A program made the translations under genes and the position numbers. This document shows positions 1-7,041 of a DNA stretch of 64,000 nucleotides, piece after piece. Within the stretch, counting starts at the first letter, position 1, and every line of letters starts with the position of its first letter. Under the pieces are notes generated by a model. It was given only the letters and a program-made list of their open reading frames with translations. It was not told the origin of the DNA and searched no databases. This stretch comes from an uncultured Selenomonadaceae bacterium (GTDB lineage Bacteria; Bacillota; Negativicutes; Selenomonadales; Selenomonadaceae), in NCBI GenBank assembly GCA_905234195.1, contig CAJOFR010000011.1, positions 1 through 64,000 on the forward strand, in the 5' to 3' direction.

Positions 1-97
1 CATTGAGAATAAGGGCGCACGTCAGCGAATAAGGACTGACCTCTACAGAGTTCAAACTTCTCAAGAATCCCCCGCCTTTAGGCGTGGGGAGTGTCAA
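1..97 (+). mobile_element. IS200/IS605-like right-end remnant
   Basis: A compact hairpin at 69-89 (CCCCCGCC, loop TTTA, GGCGTGGGG) is followed by AGTGTCAA. This arrangement of a C-rich/G-rich hairpin preceded by TTCAA and followed by GTGTCAA resembles the right ends of IS200/IS605-family elements. One upstream frame is open from base 2 through the hairpin and could be the last residues of a TnpB-like protein, but it is too short to identify. The rest of the element, if any, lies outside the window. Confidence 0.45.
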
Positions 98-115
98 CAA
101 GGAAGGGTGATTGAA

Positions 116-937
116 ATGGCGACAATTTCAAACATGATCGGTACGGGGAATTATTCTTCGTTTTACAACAACACGACGAAGAAAAATCAGAACGCGGCGC
201 AACAATCTATCAATTCGCTGTGGAGCAACTACAGCAATAATTTTGCGTCGACGTCCATGAACGCGCTTTCCGGTCTCAGCGAAATTAAATCCGGCGTTGC
301 GTCCGTCATGGAGAGTTACGACGAGGCGAAGCAAACTTTCTACACGGAGTTCGATGACAATATGTCCGCGCTCAGTGAATCGGCGGCAAATGTCAAGCGT
401 TATAACTTCGACGTCGGAGAAAATCCCATCACGAAAGCTGACAGCGTTGACAGCGACGGCAAAAAGACTACCACGACGACTTACAGCAAGGACATGCAAA
501 ACGCGCTTGACGCCGTGAAAAGTTTCGTCGAAGACTACAACGACACGATTAAATTTTTCAACGACAACAGCGCGGTTTCAAATCGCGTGGGCAGAATGTC
601 GACTATGTTCGGCGATACAACTTACCGCGCGTCGAACTACGAACAGATTGGAATTACCGTCGGCAAGGACGGCAGTCTTTCCATTGACGAGGAAAAACTT
701 GCGGACAGTATCGCGAACAATCCAAACAAAGTTTCAAGCGTTTTGGGTAGCGACGGGCTTGCCGGCAAAGCTGAAAGTCACATTTCGACGGCGAAGGGAC
801 AGCGTGACAGACTTTTCCCCAGCGCGAAATCTATGCTCGGTGACCAGCTCGACACCGCCGCGCTCTATACCGGCAAGGCTTTCACTAACATGACTGCAAT
901 TTCTAACGTCGGCAACCTTTTGAACATGATGTTTTAA
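116..937 (+). CDS. FliD-like flagellar cap/hook-associated protein
   Basis: A 273-residue protein without a signal peptide, as expected for flagellar export. The C-terminal half (about residues 125-235) has the FliD_C pattern: a helix with DYNDTIKFFND, then IGITVGKDGSLSIDEEKL followed by NP-x-KVSSVLG. The N-terminal part is rich in Ser and Asn with helical segments. It is shorter than a full FliD (usually over 400 residues), so it may be a reduced cap protein or a secreted FliD-domain protein. Start chosen at ATG 116: AAGGAAGG at 99-106 is a good ribosome binding site for it, whereas the GTG at 107 abuts that site. No other flagellar gene is adjacent. The RiPP array begins 78 bases downstream. 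Confidence 0.6.
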   Translation: MATISNMIGTGNYSSFYNNTTKKNQNAAQQSINSLWSNYSNNFASTSMNALSGLSEIKSGVASVMESYDEAKQTFYTEFDDNMSALSESAANVKRYNFDVGENPITKADSVDSDGKKTTTTTYSKDMQNALDAVKSFVEDYNDTIKFFNDNSAVSNRVGRMSTMFGDTTYRASNYEQIGITVGKDGSLSIDEEKLADSIANNPNKVSSVLGSDGLAGKAESHISTAKGQRDRLFPSAKSMLGDQLDTAALYTGKAFTNMTAISNVGNLLNMMF

Positions 938-961
938 AAAATTTTTTCTCTAACAAAAATT

Positions 962-1008
962 CCCTTTAGGCGTACAAATAGGTGTATTACAATCGCGACC
1001 AAAGGGGG
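962..1008 (+). promoter_or_regulatory. Hairpin covering the ribosome binding site of the first RiPP leader
   Basis: CCCTTT at 962-967 can pair with AAAGGG at 1001-1006, extended by GG 969-970 with CC 999-1000. The 3' arm is the Shine-Dalgarno sequence (AAAGGGGGA) of the ORF at 1016. Pairing would occlude translation, but no ligand or leader peptide is evident. The role is inference from complementarity alone. Confidence 0.3.
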
Positions 1009-1015
1009 ATTTTTT

Positions 1016-1253
1016 ATGAAATTTACGGCAGAACAAATTGCGAAGGCAGGAAAGTATACCGACGCGCAGGAACTTCAGGCGTTGGCGAAGAGTGAGGGAA
1101 TTGAGTTGACTGACGCCGAAGCCGAAAATTATTTTTTGGCTCTTAAGGAAGGTGCTTGACGGGATTGCAGACGGCGACGAACTCGACGACGAGGCACTTG
1201 ATAAAGTTGCCGGAGGCAAGGGAGATTGCCCCGACGAGTTTTTTGGTGCTTAA
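1016..1253 (+). pseudogene. Nif11-type RiPP precursor, copy 1, frameshifted
   Basis: The ATG frame encodes 47 residues (MKFTAEQIAKAGKYTDAQ... to ...FLALKEGA) and then stops at 1157-1159. The missing half continues in another frame from 1155 (LDGIADGDELDDEAL, then KVAGG) to a stop at 1251. Compared with intact copies, about eight bases are missing between the KEGA and LDGI codons. The would-be core is KGDCPDEFFGA. The bases just after it (from about 1239) match the middle of another leader, showing that unequal recombination also truncated the 3' end. Unless the break is a sequencing error, no mature peptide is made. Confidence 0.8.
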
Positions 1254-1324
1254 AGAAGGCTCCAATACCGAAACTCTCGACGGAATTGTAAGCGAGTTTA
1301 TAAAAAATTAAGGGGTGTTGTACT

Positions 1325-1570
1325 ATGAAATTTAAGGCAGAACAGATCGAAAAGGCGGCGGAGTGTACCGACGCGCAGGAACTTCAGGCGTTGGCGAAGA
1401 GTGAGGGAATTGAGTTGACTGACGCCGAAGCCGAAAATTATTTTTTGGCTCTTAAGGAAGGTGCATTGCAGACGGCGACGAACTCGACGACGAGGCACTT
1501 GATAAAGTTGCCGGCGGCAAGTGCGATGAGTATGACCCAGATTGAATTGTCGACCACGTCGACTAATTAA
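1325..1570 (+). pseudogene. Nif11-type RiPP precursor, copy 2, frameshifted
   Basis: Starts with the standard leader but shifts frame after FLALKEGA because about 16 bases found in intact copies are missing. The ATG frame then reads a meaningless tail to 1570. The correct frame resumes at ATTGCAGACGGC (IADGDELDDEAL, KVAGG) and ends in core KCDEYDPD at a TGA at 1543-1545. In sister remnants this core is KCDEYVDPDCIVDHVD, so the stop arose from a Cys codon TGC changed to TGA, and one codon is also lost. Two independent lesions argue for real decay rather than a read error. Confidence 0.8.
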
Positions 1571-1589
1571 AGCTGTGGGGTGTTGTTTT

Positions 1590-1883
1590 ATGAAATTTAC
1601 TGCAGAGCAGATTGCGAAGGCGGCAAAGTGTACCGACGCGCAGGAACTTCAGGCGTTGGCGAAAAACGAGGGAATTGAATTGACCGACGCCGAAGCCGAA
1701 AATTATTTTTTGGCTCTTAAGGAAAGTGCCAATACTCTCGACAGAATTGCGAACGGCGAAGAACTTGATGATGAGGCACTTGAGAAAGTTGCGGGCGGCA
1801 AGTGCACCGAGTTTTGTGACCGAAACTGTCCCGGACGTTGCCCTGGGCGTAATATAGGAATAATTCCGCTGGGTCAACGATGA
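1590..1883 (+). CDS. Nif11-type RiPP precursor peptide, copy 3
   Basis: A 97-residue precursor. Residues 1-70 are a Nif11-like leader (FTAEQI, ELQALAKNEGIELTDAEAE, YFLAL, acidic ELDDEALEKVAGG) ending in the GG site recognised by peptidase-containing ABC transporters. The 27-residue core begins KCTEFCDRNCPGRC, four Cys spaced exactly C-x3-C-x3-C-x3-C, followed by PGR and a hydrophobic tail. The tail and stop overlap the start of a remnant copy, so the last residues (about NIGIIPLGQR) may be a fusion artefact. The start at ATG 1590 is fixed by homology to the sister copies; GGGG at 1577-1580 is the likely ribosome binding site. Confidence 0.85.
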   Translation: MKFTAEQIAKAAKCTDAQELQALAKNEGIELTDAEAENYFLALKESANTLDRIANGEELDDEALEKVAGGKCTEFCDRNCPGRCPGRNIGIIPLGQR

Positions 1884-1959
1884 AGTGCTTGATTTAGTTG
1901 CGGGCGGCAAGTGCGATGAGTATGTTGACCCAGATTGCATTGTCGACCACGTCGACTAA
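1873..1959 (+). pseudogene. Headless RiPP precursor remnant (core KCDEYVDPDC)
   Basis: An open stretch without a start encodes VNDEVLDLVAGG followed by core KCDEYVDPDCIVDHVD and a stop at 1957. It is the 3' end of a precursor fused directly behind copy 3 and overlapping its stop. The same core occurs in the remnant at 2824-2994 and, mutated, in copy 2, so it was once a duplicated functional core. Confidence 0.75.
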
Positions 1960-1982
1960 TTAAAGCTGTGGGGTGTTGTTTT

Positions 1983-2252
1983 ATGAAATTTACGGCGGAA
2001 CAGATTGAGAAAGCGGCGGAGTGTACCGACGCGCAGGAACTTCAAGCGTTGGCGAAGAGTGAAGGGATTGAGTTGACCGACGCCGAAGCCGAAAATTATT
2101 TTCTGGCTCTTAAAGAAGGTTCCAACAAGGGAACTCTCGACGAAATTGCGGACGGCGAAGAACTCGACGATGAGGCACTCAAGAAAGTTGCGGGCGGCGG
2201 TTGTAAGGATTGCCCTGAGAATTGCCCCGGCGATTGCAAGTTCTACTACTAA
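1983..2252 (+). CDS. Nif11-type RiPP precursor peptide, copy 4
   Basis: An 89-residue precursor: leader of 72 residues ending KKVAGG, core GCKDCPENCPGDCKFYY. The four core Cys have spacing C-x2-C-x3-C-x3-C, and the intervening tetrads are C-P-x-(N/D). There is no Ser or Thr in the core, which argues against lanthionine formation by dehydration and for Cys-directed chemistry, disulfides or metal binding. GGGGTGTTGTTTT precedes the ATG. The spacer downstream (AAAGCTGTCGTGCTTA) recurs after the copy ending at 3298. Confidence 0.87.
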   Translation: MKFTAEQIEKAAECTDAQELQALAKSEGIELTDAEAENYFLALKEGSNKGTLDEIADGEELDDEALKKVAGGGCKDCPENCPGDCKFYY

Positions 2253-2319
2253 AGCTGTCGTGCTTACGCTGTCTACGGAATTGTAAGCGAGTTTATAAAA
2301 AATTAAGGGGTGTTGTACT

Positions 2320-2568
2320 ATGAAATTTACGGCAGAACAGATCGAAAAGGCGGCGGAGTGTACCGACGCGCAGGAACTTCAGGCGTTGGCGAAGAGTGAA
2401 GGAATTGAGTTGACTGACGCAGAAGCCGAGAATTATTTTTTGGCTCTTAAGGAAGGCTCCAATACTCTCGACGGAATTGCGAACGGCGAAGAACTCGACG
2501 ATGAGGCACTTGATAAAGTTGCCGGAGGAGAAGAAAAGGAAACTTGCGACTTTTGTCCTGGAGATTAA
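2320..2568 (+). CDS. Nif11-type RiPP precursor peptide, copy 5
   Basis: An 82-residue precursor: leader of 70 residues ending DKVAGG, short core EEKETCDFCPGD with a single C-x2-C pair. The leader is nearly identical to its neighbours. The core is the smallest in Cys content among the intact copies and is shared, as RKETCDFCPGD, with the remnant at 3628-3768. Translation probably starts at ATG 2320, after AAGGGGTGTTGTACT. Confidence 0.85.
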   Translation: MKFTAEQIEKAAECTDAQELQALAKSEGIELTDAEAENYFLALKEGSNTLDGIANGEELDDEALDKVAGGEEKETCDFCPGD

Positions 2569-2587
2569 AGCTGTGGGGTGTTGTATT

Positions 2588-2827
2588 ATGAAATTTACGG
2601 CAGAACAGATTGCGAAAGCGGCGGAGTGTACCGAACTTCAGGCGTTGGCGAAGAGTGAAGGAATTGAGTTGACTGACGCAGAAGCCGAGACTTATTTTTT
2701 GGCTCTTAAGGAAGGCTCCAATAACGAAACTCTTAGCGGAATTGCGGACGGCGAAGAACTCGACGATGAGGCACTTGAGAAAGTTGCGGGCGGCAAGTGC
2801 ACCGAGTTTTGTCCTGAAGATAGTTGA
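2588..2827 (+). CDS. Nif11-type RiPP precursor peptide, copy 6
   Basis: A 79-residue precursor. The leader lacks three residues relative to most copies (CTELQ instead of CTDAQELQ), a deletion shared only with copy 9, and ends EKVAGG. The core is KCTEFCPEDS. Its last codons run into a headless remnant (from 2824), so the C-terminus EDS and the stop appear to be created by the recombination junction; the parental core was probably longer, as in copies 3 and 8. Confidence 0.8.
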   Translation: MKFTAEQIAKAAECTELQALAKSEGIELTDAEAETYFLALKEGSNNETLSGIADGEELDDEALEKVAGGKCTEFCPEDS

Positions 2828-2994
2828 CTGACGCCGAAGCCGAAAATTATTTTCTGGCTCTTAAGGAAGGCTCCAATACTCTCGACGGAATTGCGGACGG
2901 CGAAGAACTCGACGACGAGGCACTCAAGAAAGTCGCGGGCGGCAAGTGCGATGAGTATGTTGACCCAGATTGCATTGTCGACCACGTCGACTAA
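2824..2994 (+). pseudogene. Headless RiPP precursor remnant behind copy 6
   Basis: An open frame without a start encodes the second half of a leader (LTDAEAENYFLALKEG, ELDDEAL, KKVAGG) and core KCDEYVDPDCIVDHVD, ending at 2994. It has lost about the first 30 codons through fusion to the end of copy 6. The core is intact, so a further recombination event could return it to service; that is inference. Confidence 0.8.
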
Positions 2995-3019
2995 TTAAAG
3001 CTGTAGGATGGTGTATGTT

Positions 3020-3298
3020 ATGAAATTTACGGCGGAACAAATTGCGAAGGCGGCGGAGTGTACCGACGCGCAGGAACTTCAGGCGTTGGCGAAGAGTGAA
3101 GGAATTGAATTGACCGACGCCGAAGCCGAAACTTATTTTTTGGCTCTTAAGGAAGGTTCCAACAAGGGAACTCTCGAAGGGATCGCGGACGGCGAAGAAC
3201 TCGACGACGAGGCACTCAAGAAAGTCGCGGGCGGCGGTTGTAAGGATTGTCCCGATGAGTGCAGTATGGATTGCCCCAGAGATTGCAGTTACTACTAA
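3020..3298 (+). CDS. Nif11-type RiPP precursor peptide, copy 7
   Basis: A 92-residue precursor: leader of 72 residues ending KKVAGG and the most Cys-rich core of the array. The core begins GCKDCPDECSMDC and has five Cys as C-x2-C-x3-C-x3-C-x3-C, ending SYY like copy 4. An in-frame ATG lies 12 bases upstream at 3008, but homology with all other copies supports ATG 3020. The upstream spacer differs slightly (GTAGGATGGTGTATGTT), so expression strength may differ. Confidence 0.86.
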   Translation: MKFTAEQIAKAAECTDAQELQALAKSEGIELTDAEAETYFLALKEGSNKGTLEGIADGEELDDEALKKVAGGGCKDCPDECSMDCPRDCSYY

Positions 3299-3365
3299 AG
3301 CTGTCGTGCTTACGCTGTCTACGGAATTGCGGGCGAGTTTATAAAAAATAAAGGAGTTTTGTGTA

Positions 3366-3647
3366 ATGAAATTCACGGCGGAACAAATTACGAAGGCGGC
3401 GGAGTGTACCAGCGCGCAGGAACTTCAAGCGTTGGCGAAGAGTGAAGGAATTGAGTTGACCGACGCCGAAGCCGAGACTTATTTTTTGGCTCTTAAGGAA
3501 AGTGCCAATACTCTCGACGGAATTGCGAACGGCGAAGAACTTGATGATGAGGCACTTGAGAAAGTTGCGGGCGGCAAGTGCGATGAGTTTTGTGACCGAA
3601 ACTGCCCCGGACGTTGCCCTGGGCGTAAATTATTTTCTGGCTCTTAA
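3366..3647 (+). CDS. Nif11-type RiPP precursor peptide, copy 8
   Basis: A 93-residue precursor: leader of 70 residues ending EKVAGG; core begins KCDEFCDRNCPGRC with the strict C-x3-C ladder seen in copy 3. The last residues (KLFSGS) read out of frame into a following remnant, so the natural C-terminus may have been shorter or different. The spacer before this gene has a better ribosome binding site (AAAGGAG at 3349-3355) than most copies. Confidence 0.84.
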   Translation: MKFTAEQITKAAECTSAQELQALAKSEGIELTDAEAETYFLALKESANTLDGIANGEELDDEALEKVAGGKCDEFCDRNCPGRCPGRKLFSGS

Positions 3648-3768
3648 AGAAGGTTCCAACAAGGGAACTCTCGAAGGGATTGCGAACGGCGAAGAACTCG
3701 ACGATGAGGCACTTGATAAAGTTGCCGGAGGAAGAAAGGAAACTTGCGACTTTTGTCCTGGAGATTAA
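3628..3768 (+). pseudogene. Headless RiPP precursor remnant behind copy 8
   Basis: An open frame without a start encodes NYFLALKEGSNKGTLEG, ELDDEALDKVAGG and core RKETCDFCPGD to a stop at 3766. It is fused behind copy 8 in a different frame, the same architecture as the remnants at 1873 and 2824: an intact copy with a headless copy joined at its 3' end. Confidence 0.8.
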
Positions 3769-3787
3769 AGCTGTGGGGTGTTGTATT

Positions 3788-4051
3788 ATGAAATTTACGG
3801 CAGAACAGATTGCGAAAGCGGCGGAGTGTACCGAACTTCAGACGTTGGCGAAAAACGAGGGAATTGAATTGACCGACGCCGAAGCCGAAAATTATTTTTT
3901 GGCTATTAAGGAAGGTGCCAATACCGAAACTCTCAAGGGGATTGCGGAAGGTGACGAACTCGACGACGAGGCACTTAATAAAGTTGCCGGCGGAAAGTGC
4001 GATAAGTACAGCTGCTCTTGGGCCTGCAATGTGGATTGCCCCGACGATTGA
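3788..4051 (+). CDS. Nif11-type RiPP precursor peptide, copy 9
   Basis: An 87-residue precursor: leader of 69 residues with the short CTELQ variant, ending NKVAGG, and core KCDKYSCSWACNVDCPDD. Cys spacing is C-x4-C-x3-C-x3-C. It is the most diverged core and carries the only Trp. It is the last member of the array; a related spacer (AAAGCTGTCGTGCTTATGCC) follows, then the GNAT-like gene at 4187. Confidence 0.86.
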   Translation: MKFTAEQIAKAAECTELQTLAKNEGIELTDAEAENYFLAIKEGANTETLKGIAEGDELDDEALNKVAGGKCDKYSCSWACNVDCPDD

Positions 4052-4186
4052 AGGTATTACTAAAGCTGTCGTGCTTATGCCGGCTACGGACAGTTTCTAA
4101 CGATTCTCCCTAAAAAAGAGGACTTGACAAATTTTGGTGCAGGTTCTCGTTTTTTTTGAACACTTCAACGGAAAGAGGGATAGGCA

Positions 4187-5014
4187 ATGGGAAATTTAAA
4201 GTTGATTCCTGCGGAAGGTGACGAACTTTCTATTTTGTCAGGCGGGCGGAAAATCGGGAAGGCGCGCTGGGAATGGCAGGAGACCGAGAAAAATTTTTTG
4301 GTCAGCAAAATTTTTTTAGAGCGCGAAAATCGCACGGCGCAAAATCTTCGCCTTGTTGTTTTGAATTTGGCGGAGATGGCATCAAAAAAATTCGACGCGG
4401 CGTCAATGGAATTGAGGTACGTTTGTAAAGAGTCATTGCCGCCGGAGCAAGACGATAATTATAAAATGGCGCGGCTTTTGTTCGACAGCGAACCGGAGCG
4501 GCAGGAATATTTTCGAGTTTTTCGCGTCAACACGAATCCTACCGTGCGGCAAAATCACGAACGACTTTATACGGAGGCGCGACTGGCGCGTGAGGGATTT
4601 ACTTTTTTGAAGTTATCGGATTGCGACGAGGCTACCCGCCAAAAAATTTTAGATCTTAAAAAGGACGGTGACAAAAGCAGTCATTGGATACCTTTTGATT
4701 TTCCCAACCGCGACGAAAATTTGACGCTGATAGGTTTTTTGCACGACGAAGTTTGCGGCTGGATGATTTTTGAAAAATTATCGGAAGACGAATCAAAATG
4801 TTTGTATTGGTACACGCTGGAAAAATTCCGGAAAAATTCTGCGGGATTAAAATTAGCGGGACATTTTTTCCGGAACGTCGGCGAATATGGTCGGCACGTG
4901 CAGTTCGTCGTTTATCCGAACAACGAGCCGGTTTTAAAATTTCATTACAAATTTTTTAAAGGGGCGATTGAGCGCGTGGACGTCTACTACAAATTGCGCA
5001 TCCCGCTGAAATAA
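4187..5014 (+). CDS. Putative tandem GNAT-fold acyltransferase-like protein
   Basis: A 275-residue cytosolic protein. The C-terminal half (about residues 150-265) looks like a GNAT domain: strands LTLIGFLHDEVCGWMIF and CLYWYTL, then FRKNSAGLKLAGHFF in the position of the acyl-CoA binding loop and helix, then VVYPNNEPVLKFHYKFF matching the terminal N-x-x-A-x-x-x-Y region. The N-terminal half may be a second, degenerate GNAT fold. It starts 135 bases after the last RiPP precursor, on the same strand. GNAT-family maturases that acylate Nif11-type precursors (selidamides) are known, so a tailoring role is plausible but unproven. A ribosome binding site GAAAGAGGG precedes ATG 4187; TTGACA at 4124-4129 may mark its own promoter, although no good -10 is seen. 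Confidence 0.5.
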   Translation: MGNLKLIPAEGDELSILSGGRKIGKARWEWQETEKNFLVSKIFLERENRTAQNLRLVVLNLAEMASKKFDAASMELRYVCKESLPPEQDDNYKMARLLFDSEPERQEYFRVFRVNTNPTVRQNHERLYTEARLAREGFTFLKLSDCDEATRQKILDLKKDGDKSSHWIPFDFPNRDENLTLIGFLHDEVCGWMIFEKLSEDESKCLYWYTLEKFRKNSAGLKLAGHFFRNVGEYGRHVQFVVYPNNEPVLKFHYKFFKGAIERVDVYYKLRIPLK

Positions 5015-5016
5015 AA

Positions 5017-5056
5017 AACCCGTCGTCGGATTTTATCTGACAACGGTTTTTTTTTG
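5017..5056. terminator. Bidirectional intrinsic terminator
   Basis: An imperfect hairpin with arms AAAACCCGTCGTC and GACAACGGTTTT, flanked by A-run and T-run, lies between the convergent GNAT-like gene and the MBL-rubredoxin gene. It can serve both. Confidence 0.7.
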
Positions 5057-5070
5057 CGCCGAATAAAAAA

Positions 5071-6102
5071 TTATGCGCGGTTGAATTTATCTTTGGATTG
5101 TCTGCAACGCGGGCATCTCCAATCGTCGGGCAAATCTTCAAATGCTACGCCGTCATGTTCGGCGGGATCGTAGACATAGCCGCAGATTGAGCAAACATAT
5201 TTGCCGGTTGCCTTAGTCTGCGCAATTTCCGTCGGCGGAATAGGTTTCGGCGGGTTATTGAGGTCGACAATTTTTTTCGCCTCAAGATTTTCGTAGCCGA
5301 GCGGCGTGTGTGTCGAACAATAAACCGTCGGATTGTTGCGGACAAATTCGCGGACGCGGTCAAGAGTTTCGCGGGCGGCGGCCTTATCCTCGAAGACGAC
5401 AGACAATTTATTTTCATAAAGTGCCTCGTCGGTGTAAGTAACGTCGCCGTGCATCATGTAAAAAGTTCCGTTGTCTTCGGCAATGATAATGCTGTTGCCG
5501 GTCGTGTGACCAATCGCCTTGATAAGATAGACGCCGTCGGCAATTTTTTCAGCGTCGGGGAAATTGTGATAGGGTCCGTCCTTGTATTCGACGCGGACAA
5601 TATTTTTGTCGGTGAGTTCGAGCGCGTCGGCTTCGGCGGACGACATATAAATTTTTGCGTTCGGGAATTTTGCAAGTTCGCCGGTATGATCCGCGTGCTT
5701 GTGTGTCACGAGAATTTTTGAAACTTGTTCCGGCTGATATCCCGCAGTTTTGAGGGCGTCAACGTAATATTCGATGCGCTTGCCCATGAAAATTTGCGTC
5801 TTCTCGTCAACAACCTGGTCGGGAAAATCTTCGGGCGTGCCGGTATCCACGAGGATAACTTCTTTGCCGGTGTCGATAACAAAATTCTGCAAACTCGAAC
5901 GATATTTAACGGCGGCGTCAAATTTTTCGACCCCGTCTTCTCCGCCGAGAGCAAACGGCTGTGTCATAAAACCATTCTCGTAAAGTTTAACTGCCTTGAC
6001 TTCCATATTAGATTTTCCTTTCGCTTCAACAAAAATTTGTCCGTCGAGCATCAAGCCGACTGTTCCAATTCCGACTGCCTTGATAAAATCGCGGCGCTTC
6101 AT
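5071..6102 (-). CDS. Exported metallo-beta-lactamase-fold protein with C-terminal rubredoxin
   Basis: A 343-residue protein. The N-terminus [15 protein letters not shown] is a Tat-like twin-arginine signal. Residues about 45-280 are a metallo-beta-lactamase-fold hydrolase with the zinc motif THKHADH and later GHTTGNS and HGD. The last 50 residues are a rubredoxin domain: [10 protein letters not shown], then [11 protein letters not shown], giving four Cys for one iron. The fusion suggests redox delivery to the metal site, as in flavo-diiron proteins, but the flavodoxin domain of those is absent. Start chosen at ATG 6102, which overlaps the stop of the upstream rubrerythrin gene (ATGA), implying coupled translation. 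The substrate is unknown. Confidence 0.75.
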   Translation of the reverse strand: MKRRDFIKAVGIGTVGLMLDGQIFVEAKGKSNMEVKAVKLYENGFMTQPFALGGEDGVEKFDAAVKYRSSLQNFVIDTGKEVILVDTGTPEDFPDQVVDEKTQIFMGKRIEYYVDALKTAGYQPEQVSKILVTHKHADHTGELAKFPNAKIYMSSAEADALELTDKNIVRVEYKDGPYHNFPDAEKIADGVYLIKAIGHTTGNSIIIAEDNGTFYMMHGDVTYTDEALYENKLSVVFEDKAAARETLDRVREFVRNNPTVYCSTHTPLGYENLEAKKIVDLNNPPKPIPPTEIAQTKATGKYVCSICGYVYDPAEHDGVAFEDLPDDWRCPRCRQSKDKFNRA

Positions 6103-7007
6103 TGTGCCTTCTCCACAAAAACACTTTTCGGCTGACCGCAAAGCGGGCAAGTCCAATCGTCCGGCTCGGAATTAATATCGCCGATATATTCGTAGCCGCA
6201 GACCGGGCAGACATAAACTTTTTTGCCGGCGGTGTCAGTTTTTTTCGGCTGGTACTTCTCAAAAATCTCGTCGATAACTTTTCCGTGATGCCCTTCCTGT
6301 TTCGCGAAAATTTCCATCTCGTCCGCCGCCGCAGTGAATCCCGCCGCGCGAACTTTGTCAGCAACTTCCTTGATTTGTTTTTCGCCGTTGTACTCCGCCT
6401 TTTTGACGACTTCGAGCAATGCCCAAAAATCTTTCGGATATTTTCCGTTGAGCGTCGCATAAAATCCTGCGTGTACTGCCTCTTGATTCGCGGATTCAAT
6501 CAGAGTTTTCGCGATGTCGTCCAGCCCTTGCTCTTTGGCAAGACGTGCAAGCGCGTAATACATCATTGTGCCGTTGGCTTCACCCTGCGCGAGCGCGGCA
6601 ACTTGTTTTTCGAGTTCAGTGCCTTTCGTTAATCCGTGCAAACTTTCCATTTTATTTGTCACCTTCCCACGTGAAAATTTTTCGTACTCAAAAGCATGAC
6701 CGACGCCGAAATGAATCACCCACTCCGGTTTTGCGGCAATGGGTATCCAATATCCGTACGCCTTGCCGAAATTTCCTTCGTACGTGATAAAAACCGGCTT
6801 GCCCGTGTCGACAGCCTTGTTACAAAGACAGCCTTTGTGATTTTCCGGACTGCCGACGGACGAGCATTTAATTCCCACCTTCAATCCGAAATTCGCCGCC
6901 GCCTTGTTCACGGCGACAATCTCACGGCTTTTCTGCGTAATCATCACAGCTTCGGGGAAGTCGTCCCACATCATGTGGAAAGCCTGAATTATTTCGTTTT
7001 CGCCCAT
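6099..7007 (-). CDS. PAS-rubrerythrin-rubredoxin fusion protein
   Basis: A 302-residue protein in three parts. About residues 1-110 form a PAS-like sensor region ([26 protein letters not shown]) containing several Cys (CSSVG, GCLCNKA). About residues 120-250 are a ferritin-like four-helix di-iron domain with ExxH-type ligands ([32 protein letters not shown]). The end is a rubredoxin domain ([16 protein letters not shown]). Rubrerythrins reduce hydrogen peroxide in anaerobes; a PAS head is unusual and could sense redox state or flavin. Start chosen at ATG 7007 because AGGAGAG lies just upstream. It is translationally coupled to the MBL-rubredoxin gene. Confidence 0.8.
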   Translation of the reverse strand: MGENEIIQAFHMMWDDFPEAVMITQKSREIVAVNKAAANFGLKVGIKCSSVGSPENHKGCLCNKAVDTGKPVFITYEGNFGKAYGYWIPIAAKPEWVIHFGVGHAFEYEKFSRGKVTNKMESLHGLTKGTELEKQVAALAQGEANGTMMYYALARLAKEQGLDDIAKTLIESANQEAVHAGFYATLNGKYPKDFWALLEVVKKAEYNGEKQIKEVADKVRAAGFTAAADEMEIFAKQEGHHGKVIDEIFEKYQPKKTDTAGKKVYVCPVCGYEYIGDINSEPDDWTCPLCGQPKSVFVEKAQ

Positions 7008-7041
7008 AAAAATCTCTCCTAAAAATTTTTCTGTCGAAAGT

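Larger units (their letters stand above)
1016..4090 (+). repeat. Tandem array of Nif11-type RiPP precursor genes
   Basis: About 3 kb of tandemly duplicated units of roughly 250-350 bases, each with an ATG, a nearly invariant leader and a variable core. Seven units are intact, two are full-length but frameshifted, and three are headless remnants fused behind intact copies. Intergenic spacers recur too: AAGCTGTGGGGTGTTGT before several starts, and AAAGCTGTCGTGCTTA after the units ending at 2252 and 3298 and again just beyond the last unit (from 4060). The near-identity of leaders and of spacers implies recent duplication with unequal recombination. All units read on the plus strand, between a FliD-like gene and a GNAT-like gene. 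Confidence 0.9.

Noticed and set aside
107-115. GTG 107 as start of the FliD-like gene
   Set aside because: It overlaps the purine-rich ribosome binding site that serves ATG 116.
1016-4051. CRISPR array or prokaryotic tandem repeat
   Set aside because: The repeated unit is 250-350 bases of coding sequence with starts, stops and leaders, not short repeats with unique spacers.
1590-4051. Lanthipeptide precursors
   Set aside because: Cores contain few or no Ser/Thr, so dehydration-based ring formation with every Cys is not possible.
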